The translations under genes were made by a program, and so were the position numbers. The notes under the pieces were generated by a model, which saw nothing but the letters and a program-made list of their open reading frames with translations, did not search any database and was not told the origin of the DNA. A DNA stretch of 64,000 nt, from contig NZ_FYDO01000016.1 in assembly GCF_900187615.1 (NCBI RefSeq), forward strand, positions 1 through 64,000. The letters are read 5' to 3'. Within the stretch, counting starts at the first letter, position 1. Every line of letters begins with the position of its first letter. Below, in pieces: positions 1-10,107 of this stretch. The DNA is from Pseudomonas sp. Irchel s3f7. Lineage in GTDB: Bacteria; Pseudomonadota; Gammaproteobacteria; Pseudomonadales; Pseudomonadaceae.

Positions 1-196
1 TGCGGCGACAAAACTGATCTGGCTTGGGCTGCGCAACATCACAGCAAACTGGGGCTCAGCGGCCCATGACTGGAAAAGTGCGATGAATCAATTCGCGATT
101 CTGTACGGAGATCGATTTATCAGGCCAACCTGGTAAAAGCATGGCCTGCCTAACGGCAGGCCGTACCGGCCTGCACACAAAATATCTGACAGTCCC
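1..196 (+). mobile_element. Right end of an IS256-family insertion sequence
   Basis: The window opens inside the 3' part of a transposase reading frame that stops at 136. It is followed by a perfect 8-bp stem (143-150 with 155-162) and then a tail ending in CTGACAGTCCC near 196, which looks like the right terminal repeat of an IS256-type element. The left end lies outside the window, so whether the element is intact is unknown. The exact right boundary and the target duplication are inferred, not proven. Confidence 0.55.
2..136 (+). CDS. IS256-family transposase, C-terminal 44 residues (partial)
   Basis: An open frame enters from the left edge and ends with TAA at 134-136. The visible peptide contains KLIWLGLRNIT, then HDWKSAMNQFAILYGDRF close to the stop. 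The pattern of an aromatic/basic stretch followed by a conserved NQFAI near the C-terminus is characteristic of the end of IS256-type (mutator-like, DDE) transposases, which cut and paste DNA. The catalytic residues lie upstream of the window. A decayed copy cannot be excluded because only the tail is visible. Confidence 0.7.
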   Translation, partial: AATKLIWLGLRNITANWGSAAHDWKSAMNQFAILYGDRFIRPTW

Positions 197-225
197 GTCC
201 CGTTTTTTAGGTCGCCCGCCTTCAT

Positions 226-555
226 TCATTGAATATCTTTCAGATAATCCTTGAGCGCAATTAGCGGACTATCAAGCTGCTCCATCGTCTGAACCCCGGC
301 AAATTCCCCCGCCAACCTCCCCAACTCCCGCCCCAACGGCTTATCCACACCCCCAATAGCCTCCAGCGCCAACCCCACACACTCACCCACCTTCACCTGA
401 ATCCCCTCAATATCCCCTCGCCGCACCAGCAACTCAAACACATCCCGCTGGTAATCACCCATGACCAGATCGTCACGCAAAATCGGGCTTGAATCTTCCG
501 ATTCATAAGCCAGTTTGAGGGAGAAGAGGGCGACGGTTTCCAGGTGTAATTCCAT
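226..555 (-). CDS. Small acidic protein of unknown function (109 residues)
   Basis: I do not recognise this gene. It encodes 109 residues starting MELHLETVALFSLKLAYE and rich in Glu, Asp and Leu. It has no signal peptide, membrane segment or Cys cluster and looks like a small soluble, mainly helical protein. A GGATT element 7 bases upstream of the ATG is a reasonable ribosome-binding site. It sits alone between an IS end and a tRNA gene, a typical place for accessory genes. Its size and acidity would suit an orphan immunity protein, but that is a guess with no motif behind it. Confidence 0.6.
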   Translation of the reverse strand: MELHLETVALFSLKLAYESEDSSPILRDDLVMGDYQRDVFELLVRRGDIEGIQVKVGECVGLALEAIGGVDKPLGRELGRLAGEFAGVQTMEQLDSPLIALKDYLKDIQ

Positions 556-677
556 GGGGGGAATCCTTGTGAAATGTTCCGGCGGTGCGGGTGGTGTGTA
601 AGGGCAAGGGGCAAAAGCATCGCCAGCAGGCTGGCTCCCACAGGGTGTGTGGGGTGTCAGGGGCTTTATCGCGGGCG

Positions 678-710
678 AAAAAAAAGGCCTTGCTAAGCAA
701 GACCTTTCTT
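678..710 (-). terminator. Rho-independent terminator of tRNA-Leu
   Basis: Read on the minus strand this is AAGGTCTTGC, a short TTAG loop, GCAAGGCCTT and then a T run. It lies directly downstream of the tRNA-Leu 3' end and would end its transcript. Confidence 0.85.
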
Positions 711-715
711 AATTT

Positions 716-800
716 TGGTGCCCCGAGGGAGACTCGAACTCCCACTCCTTTCGAAAACGGATTTTGAATCCGCCGCGTCTACCAATTCCGCCATCAGGGC
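716..800 (-). tRNA. tRNA-Leu (anticodon CAA)
   Basis: The minus strand reads a complete class II tRNA of 85 nucleotides with the 3' CCA encoded at 718-716. The acceptor stem GCCCTGA pairs with TCGGGGC. The D-loop region reads GGCGGAATTGGTAGACGCG and the anticodon stem-loop reads GGATTCAAAATCC with anticodon CAA. There is a long variable arm and a T-loop TTCGAGT. The long variable arm and the A discriminator fit tRNA-Leu, which decodes UUG. It lies divergently from queA and next to the IS remnant; tRNA-Leu genes are frequent integration targets. Confidence 0.97.
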
Positions 801-811
801 AATGGCCGCGG

Positions 812-840
812 AGTATAGAGATGAGATAACCGCTGGTCAA
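812..840 (-). promoter_or_regulatory. Sigma70 promoter of tRNA-Leu
   Basis: On the minus strand TTGACC (840-835) is followed by exactly 17 bases and TATACT (817-812), close to consensus for the housekeeping sigma factor. The -10 ends 11 bases before the mature tRNA 5' end at 800, so the primary transcript would have only a very short 5' leader. Confidence 0.8.
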
Positions 841-906
841 TCAGGTACATGGAGAATTTTTGATATTTCCGCTAGACTTCCCGGCCCTGCTAGACGACAC
901 CCCATC

Positions 907-3101
<2,195 letters not shown>

Positions 3102-3144
3102 GTTTACTGACCCCAAGATTCAACATTTGCAACTGGAGTGCTAA

Positions 3145-3483
3145 ATGAGCTTTTTTATCTCTAATGCCATGGCTGACGCCGCTGCACCTGCTGCTGCCGG
3201 CCCAATGGGCGGCGGTTTCGAGTGGATTTTCCTGGTCGGTTTCCTGGTCATCTTCTACCTGATGATCTGGCGTCCACAGGCCAAGCGCGCCAAAGAGCAG
3301 AAGAATCTGCTGAGCAGCCTGCAGAAAGGCGACGAAGTTGTGACCACCGGCGGCATCGCCGGCAAGATCACTAAAGTTGCAGACGATTTCGTTGTTCTGG
3401 AAGTTTCCGACACCGTCGAAATGAAATTCCAGAAAGGCGCCATCGCTGCCACGCTGCCAAAAGGCACGCTGAAAGCGATCTAA
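3145..3483 (+). CDS. yajC: Sec translocon accessory subunit YajC
   Basis: YajC is a small inner-membrane protein that co-purifies with SecDF and the SecYEG channel. The 112-residue product has an Ala/Gly-rich N-terminus, one membrane helix at roughly residues 25-44 (FLVGFLVIFYLMIW) and then a basic PQAKRAKEQKN segment leading to a small soluble domain with GDEVVTTGGIAGKI, the family signature. GGAG stands 7 bases before ATG 3145. It lies between tgt and secD, the standard arrangement. Confidence 0.97.
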   Translation: MSFFISNAMADAAAPAAAGPMGGGFEWIFLVGFLVIFYLMIWRPQAKRAKEQKNLLSSLQKGDEVVTTGGIAGKITKVADDFVVLEVSDTVEMKFQKGAIAATLPKGTLKAI

Positions 3484-3506
3484 GTTTCATCTTCATTTTC
3501 AATCGA

Positions 3507-3527
3507 CGGGGCGCGCAAGGCGCCCCG
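3507..3527 (+). other. Intercistronic GC hairpin between yajC and secD
   Basis: CGGGGCGC pairs perfectly with GCGCCCCG around a GCAAG loop. No T run follows, so it is more likely an mRNA-stabilising or partly attenuating stem than a full terminator. It may help set different levels of YajC and SecD from one transcript. Confidence 0.5.
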
Positions 3528-3547
3528 CGTCATAAACGGGCGGCGTG

Positions 3548-5416
3548 ATGCTGAACAAATATCCTCTGTGGAAATACATTCTGATCCTGGCGGTGCTGGC
3601 GGTCGGTCTGATTTATTCCGCTCCCAATCTTTATCCTGATGACCCGGCCATTCAGGTCAGCGGTGCAAGCACTGCGCTGCAAGTCAATCAGGCTGATCTG
3701 GATCGAGTGAGCGCTGCGCTCAAGGAATCCGGGATCAACGTCAAGGCTGCCACCCTGGCAGAGGGCGGCAAGGGCGGTCTGATTCGCCTGACCAAGGCTG
3801 AAGACCAGCTGCCGGCCAAAGACGTCGTGCGCAAGGCATTGGGTGATGACTACGTCGTCGCGCTGAACCTGGCGCAAACCACCCCGCAATGGCTGCGCAA
3901 CCTCGCTGCGCACCCGATGAAGCTGGGTCTGGACTTGTCCGGTGGTGTGCACTTCCTGCTGGAAGTGGACATGGATAAAGCCCTCGACGCCCGCCTGAAA
4001 GTCTACGAAGGCGACGTCAAGAGCCTGCTGCGCAAAGAGAAACTGCGTTATCGCAGCCTGCCGCAACTCGATGGTGCCATTCAGCTGGGCTTCACTGATG
4101 AAGCAGCCCGCGAACAGGCCCGTACGCTGATCCGCAAGAGCTTCAACGATTTCGACATTGTTCCGGCCGACCTCAATGGCCAACCGGTACTGCGTCTGGC
4201 GATGACCCCGGCCAAGCTGGCGGAAATCCGCGAATACTCCATCAAGCAGAACTTGACCACGGTACGTAACCGCGTCAATGAACTGGGTGTTGCCGAACCG
4301 ATCGTCCAGCGCCAGGGCGCCAACCGCATCGTGGTTGAGCTGCCGGGCGTGCAGGACACCGCCGAAGCCAAGCGTATCCTCGGCAAGACGGCCAACCTCG
4401 AGTTCCGTCTGGCTGCTGAGCCTGGTGCTTCGAAAGCCACTTCCGAGTCTTTCGAGTTCCGTGAGGGCAACCGTCCTCCGGCTCTGATCGAGCGTGGCCT
4501 GATCATCACGGGTGACCAGGTCACTGACGCGAAGGCCGGTTTCGGTGAGCAGGGTACGCCGGAAGTGAACATTCGTCTGGACGGTCACGGCGGCGAGCTG
4601 ATGAACCGTGCGACCCGTTCGAACGTGGGTCGCAGCATGGCGGTGATCTTCATCGAGCAGCGTCCGGTCACCACTTACGTCAAGCAAATGGTCAACGGCG
4701 TCGAGAAAGACGTGCCGGTGCAGACGTTCAAGGAAGAGAAAAAGATCATCAGCCTGGCGACCATTCAGTCGCCGCTGGGTGCTCAGTTCCGCATCACTGG
4801 CCTGAACGGCCAGGGCGAATCGTCTGAACTGGCACTGCTGCTGCGTGCCGGTGGTCTGGCGGCGCCAATGTACTTCGCTGAAGAGCGCACCATTGGTCCA
4901 AGCCTGGGTGCCGACAACATCACCAAAGGCATCGATGCATCGCTGTGGGGCATGCTGTTCGTCTCGCTGTTCATCATGGCCATCTACCGCTTCTTCGGCG
5001 TCATCGCCACCGTCGCGCTGGCGGTGAACATGGTGCTGCTGCTGGCCTTGATGTCGCTGCTGGGTGCAACGCTGACCCTGCCGGGTATCGCGGGTATCGT
5101 GTTGACCATGGGTATGGCGGTCGACGCCAACGTGCTGATCTTCTCGCGGATTCGTGAAGAGATTGCCGCGGGCATGTCGGTGCAGCGTGCAATCAACGAA
5201 GGCTTCGGCCGGGCATTCACCGCGATTCTCGACGCCAACCTGACCACCTTGCTGGTCGGCGGCATCCTCTTTGCCATGGGCACCGGCCCGGTCAAGGGCT
5301 TCGCAGTGACCATGTCCCTCGGGATCTTTACCTCGATGTTCACGGCCATCATGGTGACCCGCGCGATGGTCAACCTGATCTTCGGCGGTCGTGACTTCAA
5401 GAAGTTGTGGATTTAA
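3548..5416 (+). CDS. secD: Protein translocase subunit SecD
   Basis: SecD with SecF uses the proton motive force to help proteins exit the SecYEG channel on the periplasmic side. I chose ATG 3548 (MLNKYPLWKY) rather than the GTG one codon earlier, giving 622 residues. A membrane helix near the N-terminus is followed by a large periplasmic domain, with LGLDLSGGVHFLLEVDMD near residue 130. Five further helices lie in the last 170 residues, including GMAVDANVLIFSRIREE near residue 525, the conserved RND-family proton-relay region. secF starts 9 bases after the stop. Confidence 0.98.
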   Translation: MLNKYPLWKYILILAVLAVGLIYSAPNLYPDDPAIQVSGASTALQVNQADLDRVSAALKESGINVKAATLAEGGKGGLIRLTKAEDQLPAKDVVRKALGDDYVVALNLAQTTPQWLRNLAAHPMKLGLDLSGGVHFLLEVDMDKALDARLKVYEGDVKSLLRKEKLRYRSLPQLDGAIQLGFTDEAAREQARTLIRKSFNDFDIVPADLNGQPVLRLAMTPAKLAEIREYSIKQNLTTVRNRVNELGVAEPIVQRQGANRIVVELPGVQDTAEAKRILGKTANLEFRLAAEPGASKATSESFEFREGNRPPALIERGLIITGDQVTDAKAGFGEQGTPEVNIRLDGHGGELMNRATRSNVGRSMAVIFIEQRPVTTYVKQMVNGVEKDVPVQTFKEEKKIISLATIQSPLGAQFRITGLNGQGESSELALLLRAGGLAAPMYFAEERTIGPSLGADNITKGIDASLWGMLFVSLFIMAIYRFFGVIATVALAVNMVLLLALMSLLGATLTLPGIAGIVLTMGMAVDANVLIFSRIREEIAAGMSVQRAINEGFGRAFTAILDANLTTLLVGGILFAMGTGPVKGFAVTMSLGIFTSMFTAIMVTRAMVNLIFGGRDFKKLWI

Positions 5417-5425
5417 GGGGCTGCC

Positions 5426-6340
5426 ATGTTACGTACAATCAACTTCATGGGCGTTCGCAACTTTGCGTTCGGCGTCACATTGTTCCTCACGGTGCTGGCC
5501 TTGTTCAGCGTCGCCACCAAGGGCATGAACTGGGGCCTGGACTTCACCGGCGGTACGCTCATCGAGCTGACCTACGAGCGTCCGGCTGACGTCACCAAGG
5601 TGCGTGAGCAGCTGGTGAGTGCCGGTTATAACGACGCCATCGTGCAGAACTTCGGTGCAACCACCGATCTGCTGGTGCGTATGCCTGGCGAAGACCCGCA
5701 GCTGGGTCACCAGGTGGCCGAGGCCTTGCAGAAGGTGGGTGGCGAGAACCCGGCGACGGTCAAGCGTGTCGAGTTCGTCGGCCCGCAGGTGGGTGAAGAG
5801 CTGCGCGACCAGGGCGGCCTCGGCATGCTGATGGCGCTGGGCGGCATCCTGATCTACCTGGCTTTCCGCTTTCAGTGGAAGTTTGCGGTCGGTGCGATCG
5901 TGTCCCTGATTCACGACGTGATCGTGACCATCGGTATCCTGTCGTTCTTCCAGATCACCTTCGACTTGACGGTGCTGGCGGCGGTACTGGCGATCATCGG
6001 TTACTCGCTCAACGACACCATCGTGGTATTCGACCGGGTTCGTGAGAACTTCCGTGTACTGCGCAAGGCCAGCCTGATCGAGAACATCAACATCTCGACC
6101 ACGCAAACCCTGCTGCGGACCATGGCGACGTCGATCTCCACGTTGCTGGCGATCGCGGCCCTGTTGTTCTTCGGTGGCGACAACCTGTTCGGCTTCTCCA
6201 TCGCGCTGTTCATCGGTGTTCTGGCGGGTACTTACTCGTCGATCTACATCGCGAACGTGGTGCTGATCTGGCTGAACCTGAGCACTGAGGATTTGATTCC
6301 TGCGGTTAATACCGAGAAGGAAGTCGACGACCGTCCTTGA
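5426..6340 (+). CDS. secF: Protein translocase subunit SecF
   Basis: SecF is the partner of SecD in the inner-membrane SecDF complex. The product has 304 residues with an N-terminal helix, a short periplasmic domain starting GLDFTGGTLIELTYE and five C-terminal helices containing GYSLNDTIVVFDRVREN, the SecF counterpart of the SecD proton-relay motif. An AAGGGG ribosome-binding site lies just before ATG 5426. The gene closes the queA-tgt-yajC-secD-secF operon and is followed by a strong terminator. Confidence 0.98.
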   Translation: MLRTINFMGVRNFAFGVTLFLTVLALFSVATKGMNWGLDFTGGTLIELTYERPADVTKVREQLVSAGYNDAIVQNFGATTDLLVRMPGEDPQLGHQVAEALQKVGGENPATVKRVEFVGPQVGEELRDQGGLGMLMALGGILIYLAFRFQWKFAVGAIVSLIHDVIVTIGILSFFQITFDLTVLAAVLAIIGYSLNDTIVVFDRVRENFRVLRKASLIENINISTTQTLLRTMATSISTLLAIAALLFFGGDNLFGFSIALFIGVLAGTYSSIYIANVVLIWLNLSTEDLIPAVNTEKEVDDRP

Positions 6341-6367
6341 AGGAAAGTTCTCCTGGCGGTGTAGTCC

Positions 6368-6400
6368 AAAAAGGCGCGAGTTGAACTCGCGCCTTTTTTT
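6368..6400 (+). terminator. Rho-independent terminator after secF
   Basis: AAAAAGGCGCGAGT, a short TGA loop region, then ACTCGCGCC and a run of seven T. The stem is perfect, and it sits 28 bases after the secF stop. Confidence 0.92.
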
Positions 6401-6459
6401 GTGCTCCAAGGCAGGGAGAAGCGCGGACATGTTCCGCATGTGATGGTCAGGAGGTTCAT

Positions 6460-7008
6460 GTGAACAAGTCGATGCTGGTTGGTGCTGTGCTGGGTGCTGT
6501 CGGTGTAACTGCCGGGGGTGCTGTCGCCACCTACAGCCTGGTTAAAAGCGGCCCAGAGTACGCACAAGTACTCGCCGTTGAGCCGGTCAAGACACAAATC
6601 AAGACTCCACGTGAAGTGTGCAAGGACGTAGCGGTCACCCGGCAAGCGCCGGTGAAAGATCAACACCAGATCGCCGGTACCGTAGTAGGTGCACTTGCGG
6701 GTGGTCTGCTGGGTAATCAGATCGGCGGCGGCAGCGGCAAGAAAATTGCCACGGTTGCGGGCGCGGTCGGTGGCGGTTACGCCGGCAACAAGGTTCAGGA
6801 GGGCATGCAGGAGCGTGACACCTACACCACGACTCAGACCCGTTGTAATACGGTGAATGACATCAGTGACAAGGTAGTGGGTTACGACGTGCGGTACTCG
6901 TTGGAAGGCAAGGAAGGCAAAGTGCGCATGGATCGTGATCCGGGCAACCAGATTCCGGTGGATAAAGAAGGCAAGTTGATCTTGTCGGAGAATCAGACGG
7001 CTCATTGA
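6460..7008 (+). CDS. Glycine-zipper 2TM-domain envelope protein
   Basis: The product has 182 residues and starts at GTG 6460 behind a strong AGGAGG. The N-terminus MNKSMLVGAVLGAVG is a hydrophobic signal/anchor segment without a convincing lipobox. Residues about 73-110 form a Gly-rich zipper (GTVVGALAGGLLGNQIGGG and GAVGGGYAGNKVQEG), as in the SlyB/17 kDa antigen/RcnB-like outer-membrane group. The C-terminal third has YDVRYSLEGKEGKVRMD, also found in such proteins. It is probably a periplasmic or membrane-associated protein of unknown exact role. It is monocistronic, flanked by terminators on both sides. Confidence 0.85.
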   Translation: MNKSMLVGAVLGAVGVTAGGAVATYSLVKSGPEYAQVLAVEPVKTQIKTPREVCKDVAVTRQAPVKDQHQIAGTVVGALAGGLLGNQIGGGSGKKIATVAGAVGGGYAGNKVQEGMQERDTYTTTQTRCNTVNDISDKVVGYDVRYSLEGKEGKVRMDRDPGNQIPVDKEGKLILSENQTAH

Positions 7009-7024
7009 TCTGCTGGCACTGGTT

Positions 7025-7057
7025 AAAAAAGAAGCACCCTGCGGGGTGCTTTTTTTG
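7025..7057 (+). terminator. Rho-independent terminator after the glycine-zipper gene
   Basis: The stem GCACCC/GGGTGC with its loop is preceded by an A run and followed by seven T. It could work in both directions. Confidence 0.9.
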
Positions 7058-7080
7058 TGTGCGCAACTTATTGCTGATCT

Positions 7081-7158
7081 GTAGGAGCCGGCTTGCTGGC
7101 GAATGATGCCACACCGTTTGCCTGACGCACCGCTATCGCTGGCAAGCCAGCTCCTACA
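7081..7158. repeat. REPIN (GTAGGAGCCGGC-type arms)
   Basis: The left arm GTAGGAGCCGGCTTGCTGGC and an inverted right arm GCTGGCAAGCCAGCTCCTAC bracket a non-palindromic spacer of about 37 bases. This is a typical Pseudomonas REP doublet. It lies between two convergent genes. Confidence 0.85.
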
Positions 7159-7180
7159 GGGGGTGGGCATTGCTGGATCT

Positions 7181-7269
7181 GTAGGAGCCGGCTTGCTGGC
7201 GATCTAGGTGTAACAGTCGACATCAATAGTGAATGTCAGATGGAATCGCCAGCAAGCCGGCTCCTGCAA
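7181..7269. repeat. REPIN, second copy next to the previous one
   Basis: Arms GTAGGAGCCGGCTTGCTGGC (7181) and GCCAGCAAGCCGGCTCCTGC (ending 7267) face each other. Only about 22 bases separate it from the preceding REPIN, so the two form a small tandem cluster. Together with the flanking terminators they fill the 326-base gap before suhB; I saw nothing else there. Confidence 0.85.
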
Positions 7270-7292
7270 AAGGAATCGTGAATTCCAGGCAT

Positions 7293-7320
7293 AAAAAAAG
7301 CACCCCGAAGGGTGCTTTTT
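7293..7320 (-). terminator. Terminator of suhB
   Basis: On the minus strand GCACCC TTC GGGGTGC is followed by seven T. The A run on the other side makes it potentially bidirectional. It sits 14 bases beyond the suhB stop. Confidence 0.88.
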
Positions 7321-7334
7321 CTGTCGCTGGACGC

Positions 7335-8153
7335 TTAGCGCTTCAGCGAGGCCGGGAGGTGCGGCTGGATGGCCGTCAAAACTGCCTTGAAGCACTTGGT
7401 GTTACCGGCAACGATGTGGCCTTTTTCAAGGAAGTCGTGACCACCGGTGAAGTCGCTCACCAGGCCGCCGGCTTCTTGAATCAGCAGGGCGCCTGCTGCC
7501 ATGTCCCACTCGGACAGGCCCGACTCCCAGAACGCGTCGAAACGGCCGGCAGCCACGTAGGCCAGGTCCAGGCTCGCCGAGCCAGCGCGGCGGATGCCGG
7601 CGGTCTGGCCAACCAGGGCGCGGAACATGCCCAGGTAGTTGTCGAGGTTGTCCATCTGGTCGTCACGGAACGGGAAGCCGGTACCCAGCAGGGCGCCGTC
7701 CAGGCTGGTGCGGCCGCTGACGCGCAGGCGACGACCGTTCAGTTGAGCGCCGCGACCACGGCTGGCGGTGAATTCTTCCTGGCGAACCGGGTCCAGAACA
7801 ACCGCGTGCTCAAGACGACCGCGGTATTTGCAGGCGATGCTGACAGCGAAATGAGGAATGCCGCGCAGGAAGTTGGTGGTGCCGTCCAGTGGATCGATGA
7901 TCCACAGGTATTCTTCGCCTTCGATGCCGGTGCCGGCGTGCAGGCCGGTCTCTTCACCGCGGATCGAGTGGTTCGGGTAAGCCTTGCGCAGGGCGTCGAT
8001 GATTTTCTGTTCAGCGGCGCGATCCACCTCGGATACGTAATCCTTGGCGTCTTTTTCGTCGACCTTGATGGTATCCAGGCGCTCGATGGAGCGGAAGATC
8101 AATTCACTGGCGCTGCGGGCGGCGCGCAGCGCGATATTCAGCATGGGCTGCAT
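7335..8153 (-). CDS. suhB: Inositol-1-monophosphatase / rRNA-antitermination factor SuhB
   Basis: SuhB is a Mg-dependent phosphatase that hydrolyses inositol-1-phosphate and in proteobacteria also joins the rRNA transcription antitermination complex. The 272-residue product has the metal-site motifs GEE (E67, E68) and WIIDPLDGTTNF (D87 and D90), plus the C-terminal WDMAAGALLIQEAGG. All residues expected for the phosphatase fold are present. It is transcribed away from trmJ, leaving about 145 bases for two divergent promoters. Confidence 0.97.
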   Translation of the reverse strand: MQPMLNIALRAARSASELIFRSIERLDTIKVDEKDAKDYVSEVDRAAEQKIIDALRKAYPNHSIRGEETGLHAGTGIEGEEYLWIIDPLDGTTNFLRGIPHFAVSIACKYRGRLEHAVVLDPVRQEEFTASRGRGAQLNGRRLRVSGRTSLDGALLGTGFPFRDDQMDNLDNYLGMFRALVGQTAGIRRAGSASLDLAYVAAGRFDAFWESGLSEWDMAAGALLIQEAGGLVSDFTGGHDFLEKGHIVAGNTKCFKAVLTAIQPHLPASLKR

Positions 8154-8299
8154 GGATGTGTCACCTAAGGTTGTTAAAGAAAGCCGAGCATTCTATCAGA
8201 AAGTTTCTACAGGAGAAGGACGACGTTCGCTTTCATGGCTTAACGGTAGCGAGCGCTGTAAGATTCCGCTCCCGATTATTGTGTTCGAGAGCGCCTCCC

Positions 8300-9070
8300 T
8301 TGCTGCAAAACATTCGTGTCGTCCTGGTCAATACCAGCCATCCGGGCAATATCGGCGGGGCTGCGCGTGCCATGAAGAACATGGGCCTGTCGCGGCTGGT
8401 GCTGGTCGAGCCTCGTCTGTTCCCGCATCACGAGGCCGATGCCCGTGCCTCCGGTGCCGGTGACATCCTTGAAAACGCGCAAGTCGTCGCCACGTTGGAA
8501 GATGCGTTGGTCGGCTGCAATCTGGTGCTCGGCACCAGTGCCCGCGACCGTCGCATTCCCTGGCCGTTGCTCGATCCCCGCGAATGCGGCACGAAAGTGG
8601 TCGAGGAAGCCGGGCAGGGTGCAGAAATCGCCTTGGTGTTCGGTCGTGAAGATTCCGGCCTTACCAACGAAGAGCTGCAGCGATGTCATTATCACGTGCA
8701 CATCCCATCAGACCCTGAGTTCAGCTCGCTGAACCTTGGGGCGGCGGTGCAGGTGTTGAGTTATGAAGTGCGCATGTCCTGGCTGGCGGCCCAAGGTCAG
8801 CCAAGCAAGGTCGAGAAGGAAGAAGTGGCTTCGGTCAAAAGCGCTGAGCTGGCGACCATGGATGAGCTGGAGCGATTCTATGAGCACCTGGAGCAAACCC
8901 TGGTGGCCATCGAATTCCTCGATCCGGAAAAACCGCGGCACTTGATGGCGCGCCTGCGCCGGTTGTACGGACGCAGCTCGGTCAGTCGGGCGGAAATGAA
9001 TATTTTGCGTGGCATCCTCACGGAAACCCAAAAAGCGGCCCGTGGTGAGCTTCTTAATCGGAAGGATTAA
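8300..9070 (+). CDS. trmJ: tRNA (cytidine/uridine-32-2'-O)-methyltransferase
   Basis: TrmJ is a SPOUT-family enzyme that methylates the ribose at position 32 of several tRNAs. I place the start at TTG 8300 ([13 protein letters not shown]), giving 256 residues, the usual length. The frame extends 48 codons further up without family similarity. Visible motifs are [31 protein letters not shown] and [15 protein letters not shown], which build the AdoMet-binding trefoil knot. cysE begins immediately after, with the stop touching its start region, so the two are co-transcribed. Confidence 0.95.
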   Translation: MLQNIRVVLVNTSHPGNIGGAARAMKNMGLSRLVLVEPRLFPHHEADARASGAGDILENAQVVATLEDALVGCNLVLGTSARDRRIPWPLLDPRECGTKVVEEAGQGAEIALVFGREDSGLTNEELQRCHYHVHIPSDPEFSSLNLGAAVQVLSYEVRMSWLAAQGQPSKVEKEEVASVKSAELATMDELERFYEHLEQTLVAIEFLDPEKPRHLMARLRRLYGRSSVSRAEMNILRGILTETQKAARGELLNRKD

Positions 9071-9072
9071 TG

Positions 9073-9849
9073 ATGTTTGAGCGTTTGCGTGAAGATATCC
9101 AGAGCGTATTCCATCGAGACCCGGCGGCGCGTAACGCTTTTGAAGTCCTGACCTGCTACCCCGGCATGCACGCCATCTGGATTCACCGTTTGTCGGCAAT
9201 GCTGTGGCGCGCGGACCTGAAATGGCTGGCGCGGCTGGTGTCGAACTTCGGTCGCTGGTTGACCGGGATCGAGATTCATCCGGGTGCGAAAGTCGGTCGT
9301 CGCTTCTTCATTGACCATGGCATGGGTATTGTCATCGGTGAGACCGCCGAGATTGGCGACGACGTGACTATCTATCAGGGTGTGACCCTCGGCGGCACCA
9401 GCTGGAACAAGGGCAAGCGCCACCCGACCCTGGGCGATGGCGTAGTGGTCGGGGCGGGCGCGAAGGTGCTCGGTCCGTTCACGGTCGGTGCTGGGGCCAA
9501 GGTCGGTTCCAATGCGGTCGTGACCAAGGAAGTACCGCCGGGTGCCACGGTGGTGGGTATTCCGGGGCGGATCATCGTCAAGCCCGACGAAGAGCAGGAC
9601 GCCAAGCGCAAAGCCATGGCCGAGAAAATCGGCTTCGATGCCTACGGCGTGACTGAAGACATGCCCGACCCGGTGGCGCGTGCCATTGGTCAGCTGCTCG
9701 ATCACCTGCAGGCGGTCGATGGACGGTTGGAGGGGATGTGCGGGGCGCTGAAGGATCTGGGCAGTAATTACTGTGCGAAAGATCTGCCTGAGCTGCGCGA
9801 AGAAGACTTCGCCTGCGTAAAAGACAAAGACGAAAGCAAAGCCGGTTGA
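9073..9849 (+). CDS. cysE: Serine O-acetyltransferase
   Basis: CysE acetylates serine to O-acetylserine, the committed step of cysteine synthesis, and so supplies sulfur to the Fe-S operon that follows. Two ATGs stand in tandem (9070, 9073). AAGGA at 9062-9066 is 6 bases from the second, so I chose 9073, giving 258 residues. The left-handed beta-helix hexapeptide repeats run from about residue 60 to 180, with [18 protein letters not shown] carrying the catalytic His. The N-terminal helical domain is the short form common in pseudomonads. Confidence 0.96.
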   Translation: MFERLREDIQSVFHRDPAARNAFEVLTCYPGMHAIWIHRLSAMLWRADLKWLARLVSNFGRWLTGIEIHPGAKVGRRFFIDHGMGIVIGETAEIGDDVTIYQGVTLGGTSWNKGKRHPTLGDGVVVGAGAKVLGPFTVGAGAKVGSNAVVTKEVPPGATVVGIPGRIIVKPDEEQDAKRKAMAEKIGFDAYGVTEDMPDPVARAIGQLLDHLQAVDGRLEGMCGALKDLGSNYCAKDLPELREEDFACVKDKDESKAG

Positions 9850-9858
9850 TGTCACTGT

Positions 9859-9932
9859 GAGCTGCCGAAGGCTGCGATCTTTTGATCTTAAACGGGCAAG
9901 ATCAAAAGATCGCGGCCTGCGGCAGCTCCTGC
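9859..9932. repeat. Inverted repeat of the GCTGCGATCTTTTGATC family
   Basis: GAGCTGCCGAAGGCTGCGAT and its inverted partner ATCGCGGCCTGCGGCAGCTC flank a centre with GATCTT...AAGATC. This is a second REP-like family in the window, also seen near 29876 and 52055. It lies just after the cysE stop and may act as a transcript-end stem. Confidence 0.8.
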
Positions 9933-10043
9933 GGGTCGCAATCAGGTAATGGCAGAGCGCTGACCGGTGTGCAATTAAGCCGCAGACCCTGCTATGATGC
10001 GCCCGCTCTTTTGCGGGTAATCCTGACTAAAGTACTAGGTCTT

Positions 10044-10076
10044 ATAGTTGACTTAAATACTCGGGAATTGCATACT
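10044..10076 (+). promoter_or_regulatory. isc operon promoter with type 1 IscR operator
   Basis: A -35 TTGACT (10048-10053) and a -10 CATACT (10071-10076) are 17 bases apart. The 25-bp stretch 10044-10068 fits the known type 1 IscR site pattern ATASYYGACTRWWWYAGTCRRSTAT at most positions and covers the -35 and most of the spacer. Binding of [2Fe-2S]-IscR would block polymerase, giving feedback repression when clusters are plentiful. A poorer half-site (CCTGACTAAAGTACTAGG) lies just upstream at 10022-10039. Confidence 0.8.
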
Positions 10077-10107
10077 CGCCCCATTCCGAACTCCGTGGTA
10101 ATTGTCC

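Noticed and set aside
144..162. Hairpin GGCCTGCC/GGCAGGCC as a terminator
   Set aside because: There is no T run after the stem. It lies within the tail of the IS element and is better seen as part of it.
715..906. N-terminal extension of queA through the tRNA-Leu gene
   Set aside because: The frame is open by chance. The QueA family starts MRVxDF at 907 and the upstream DNA is a tRNA and its promoter.
7081..7269. Two neighbouring REPINs as a CRISPR array
   Set aside because: The repeats are inverted pairs with arms in opposite orientations, not direct repeats with regular spacers, and no cas genes are present.
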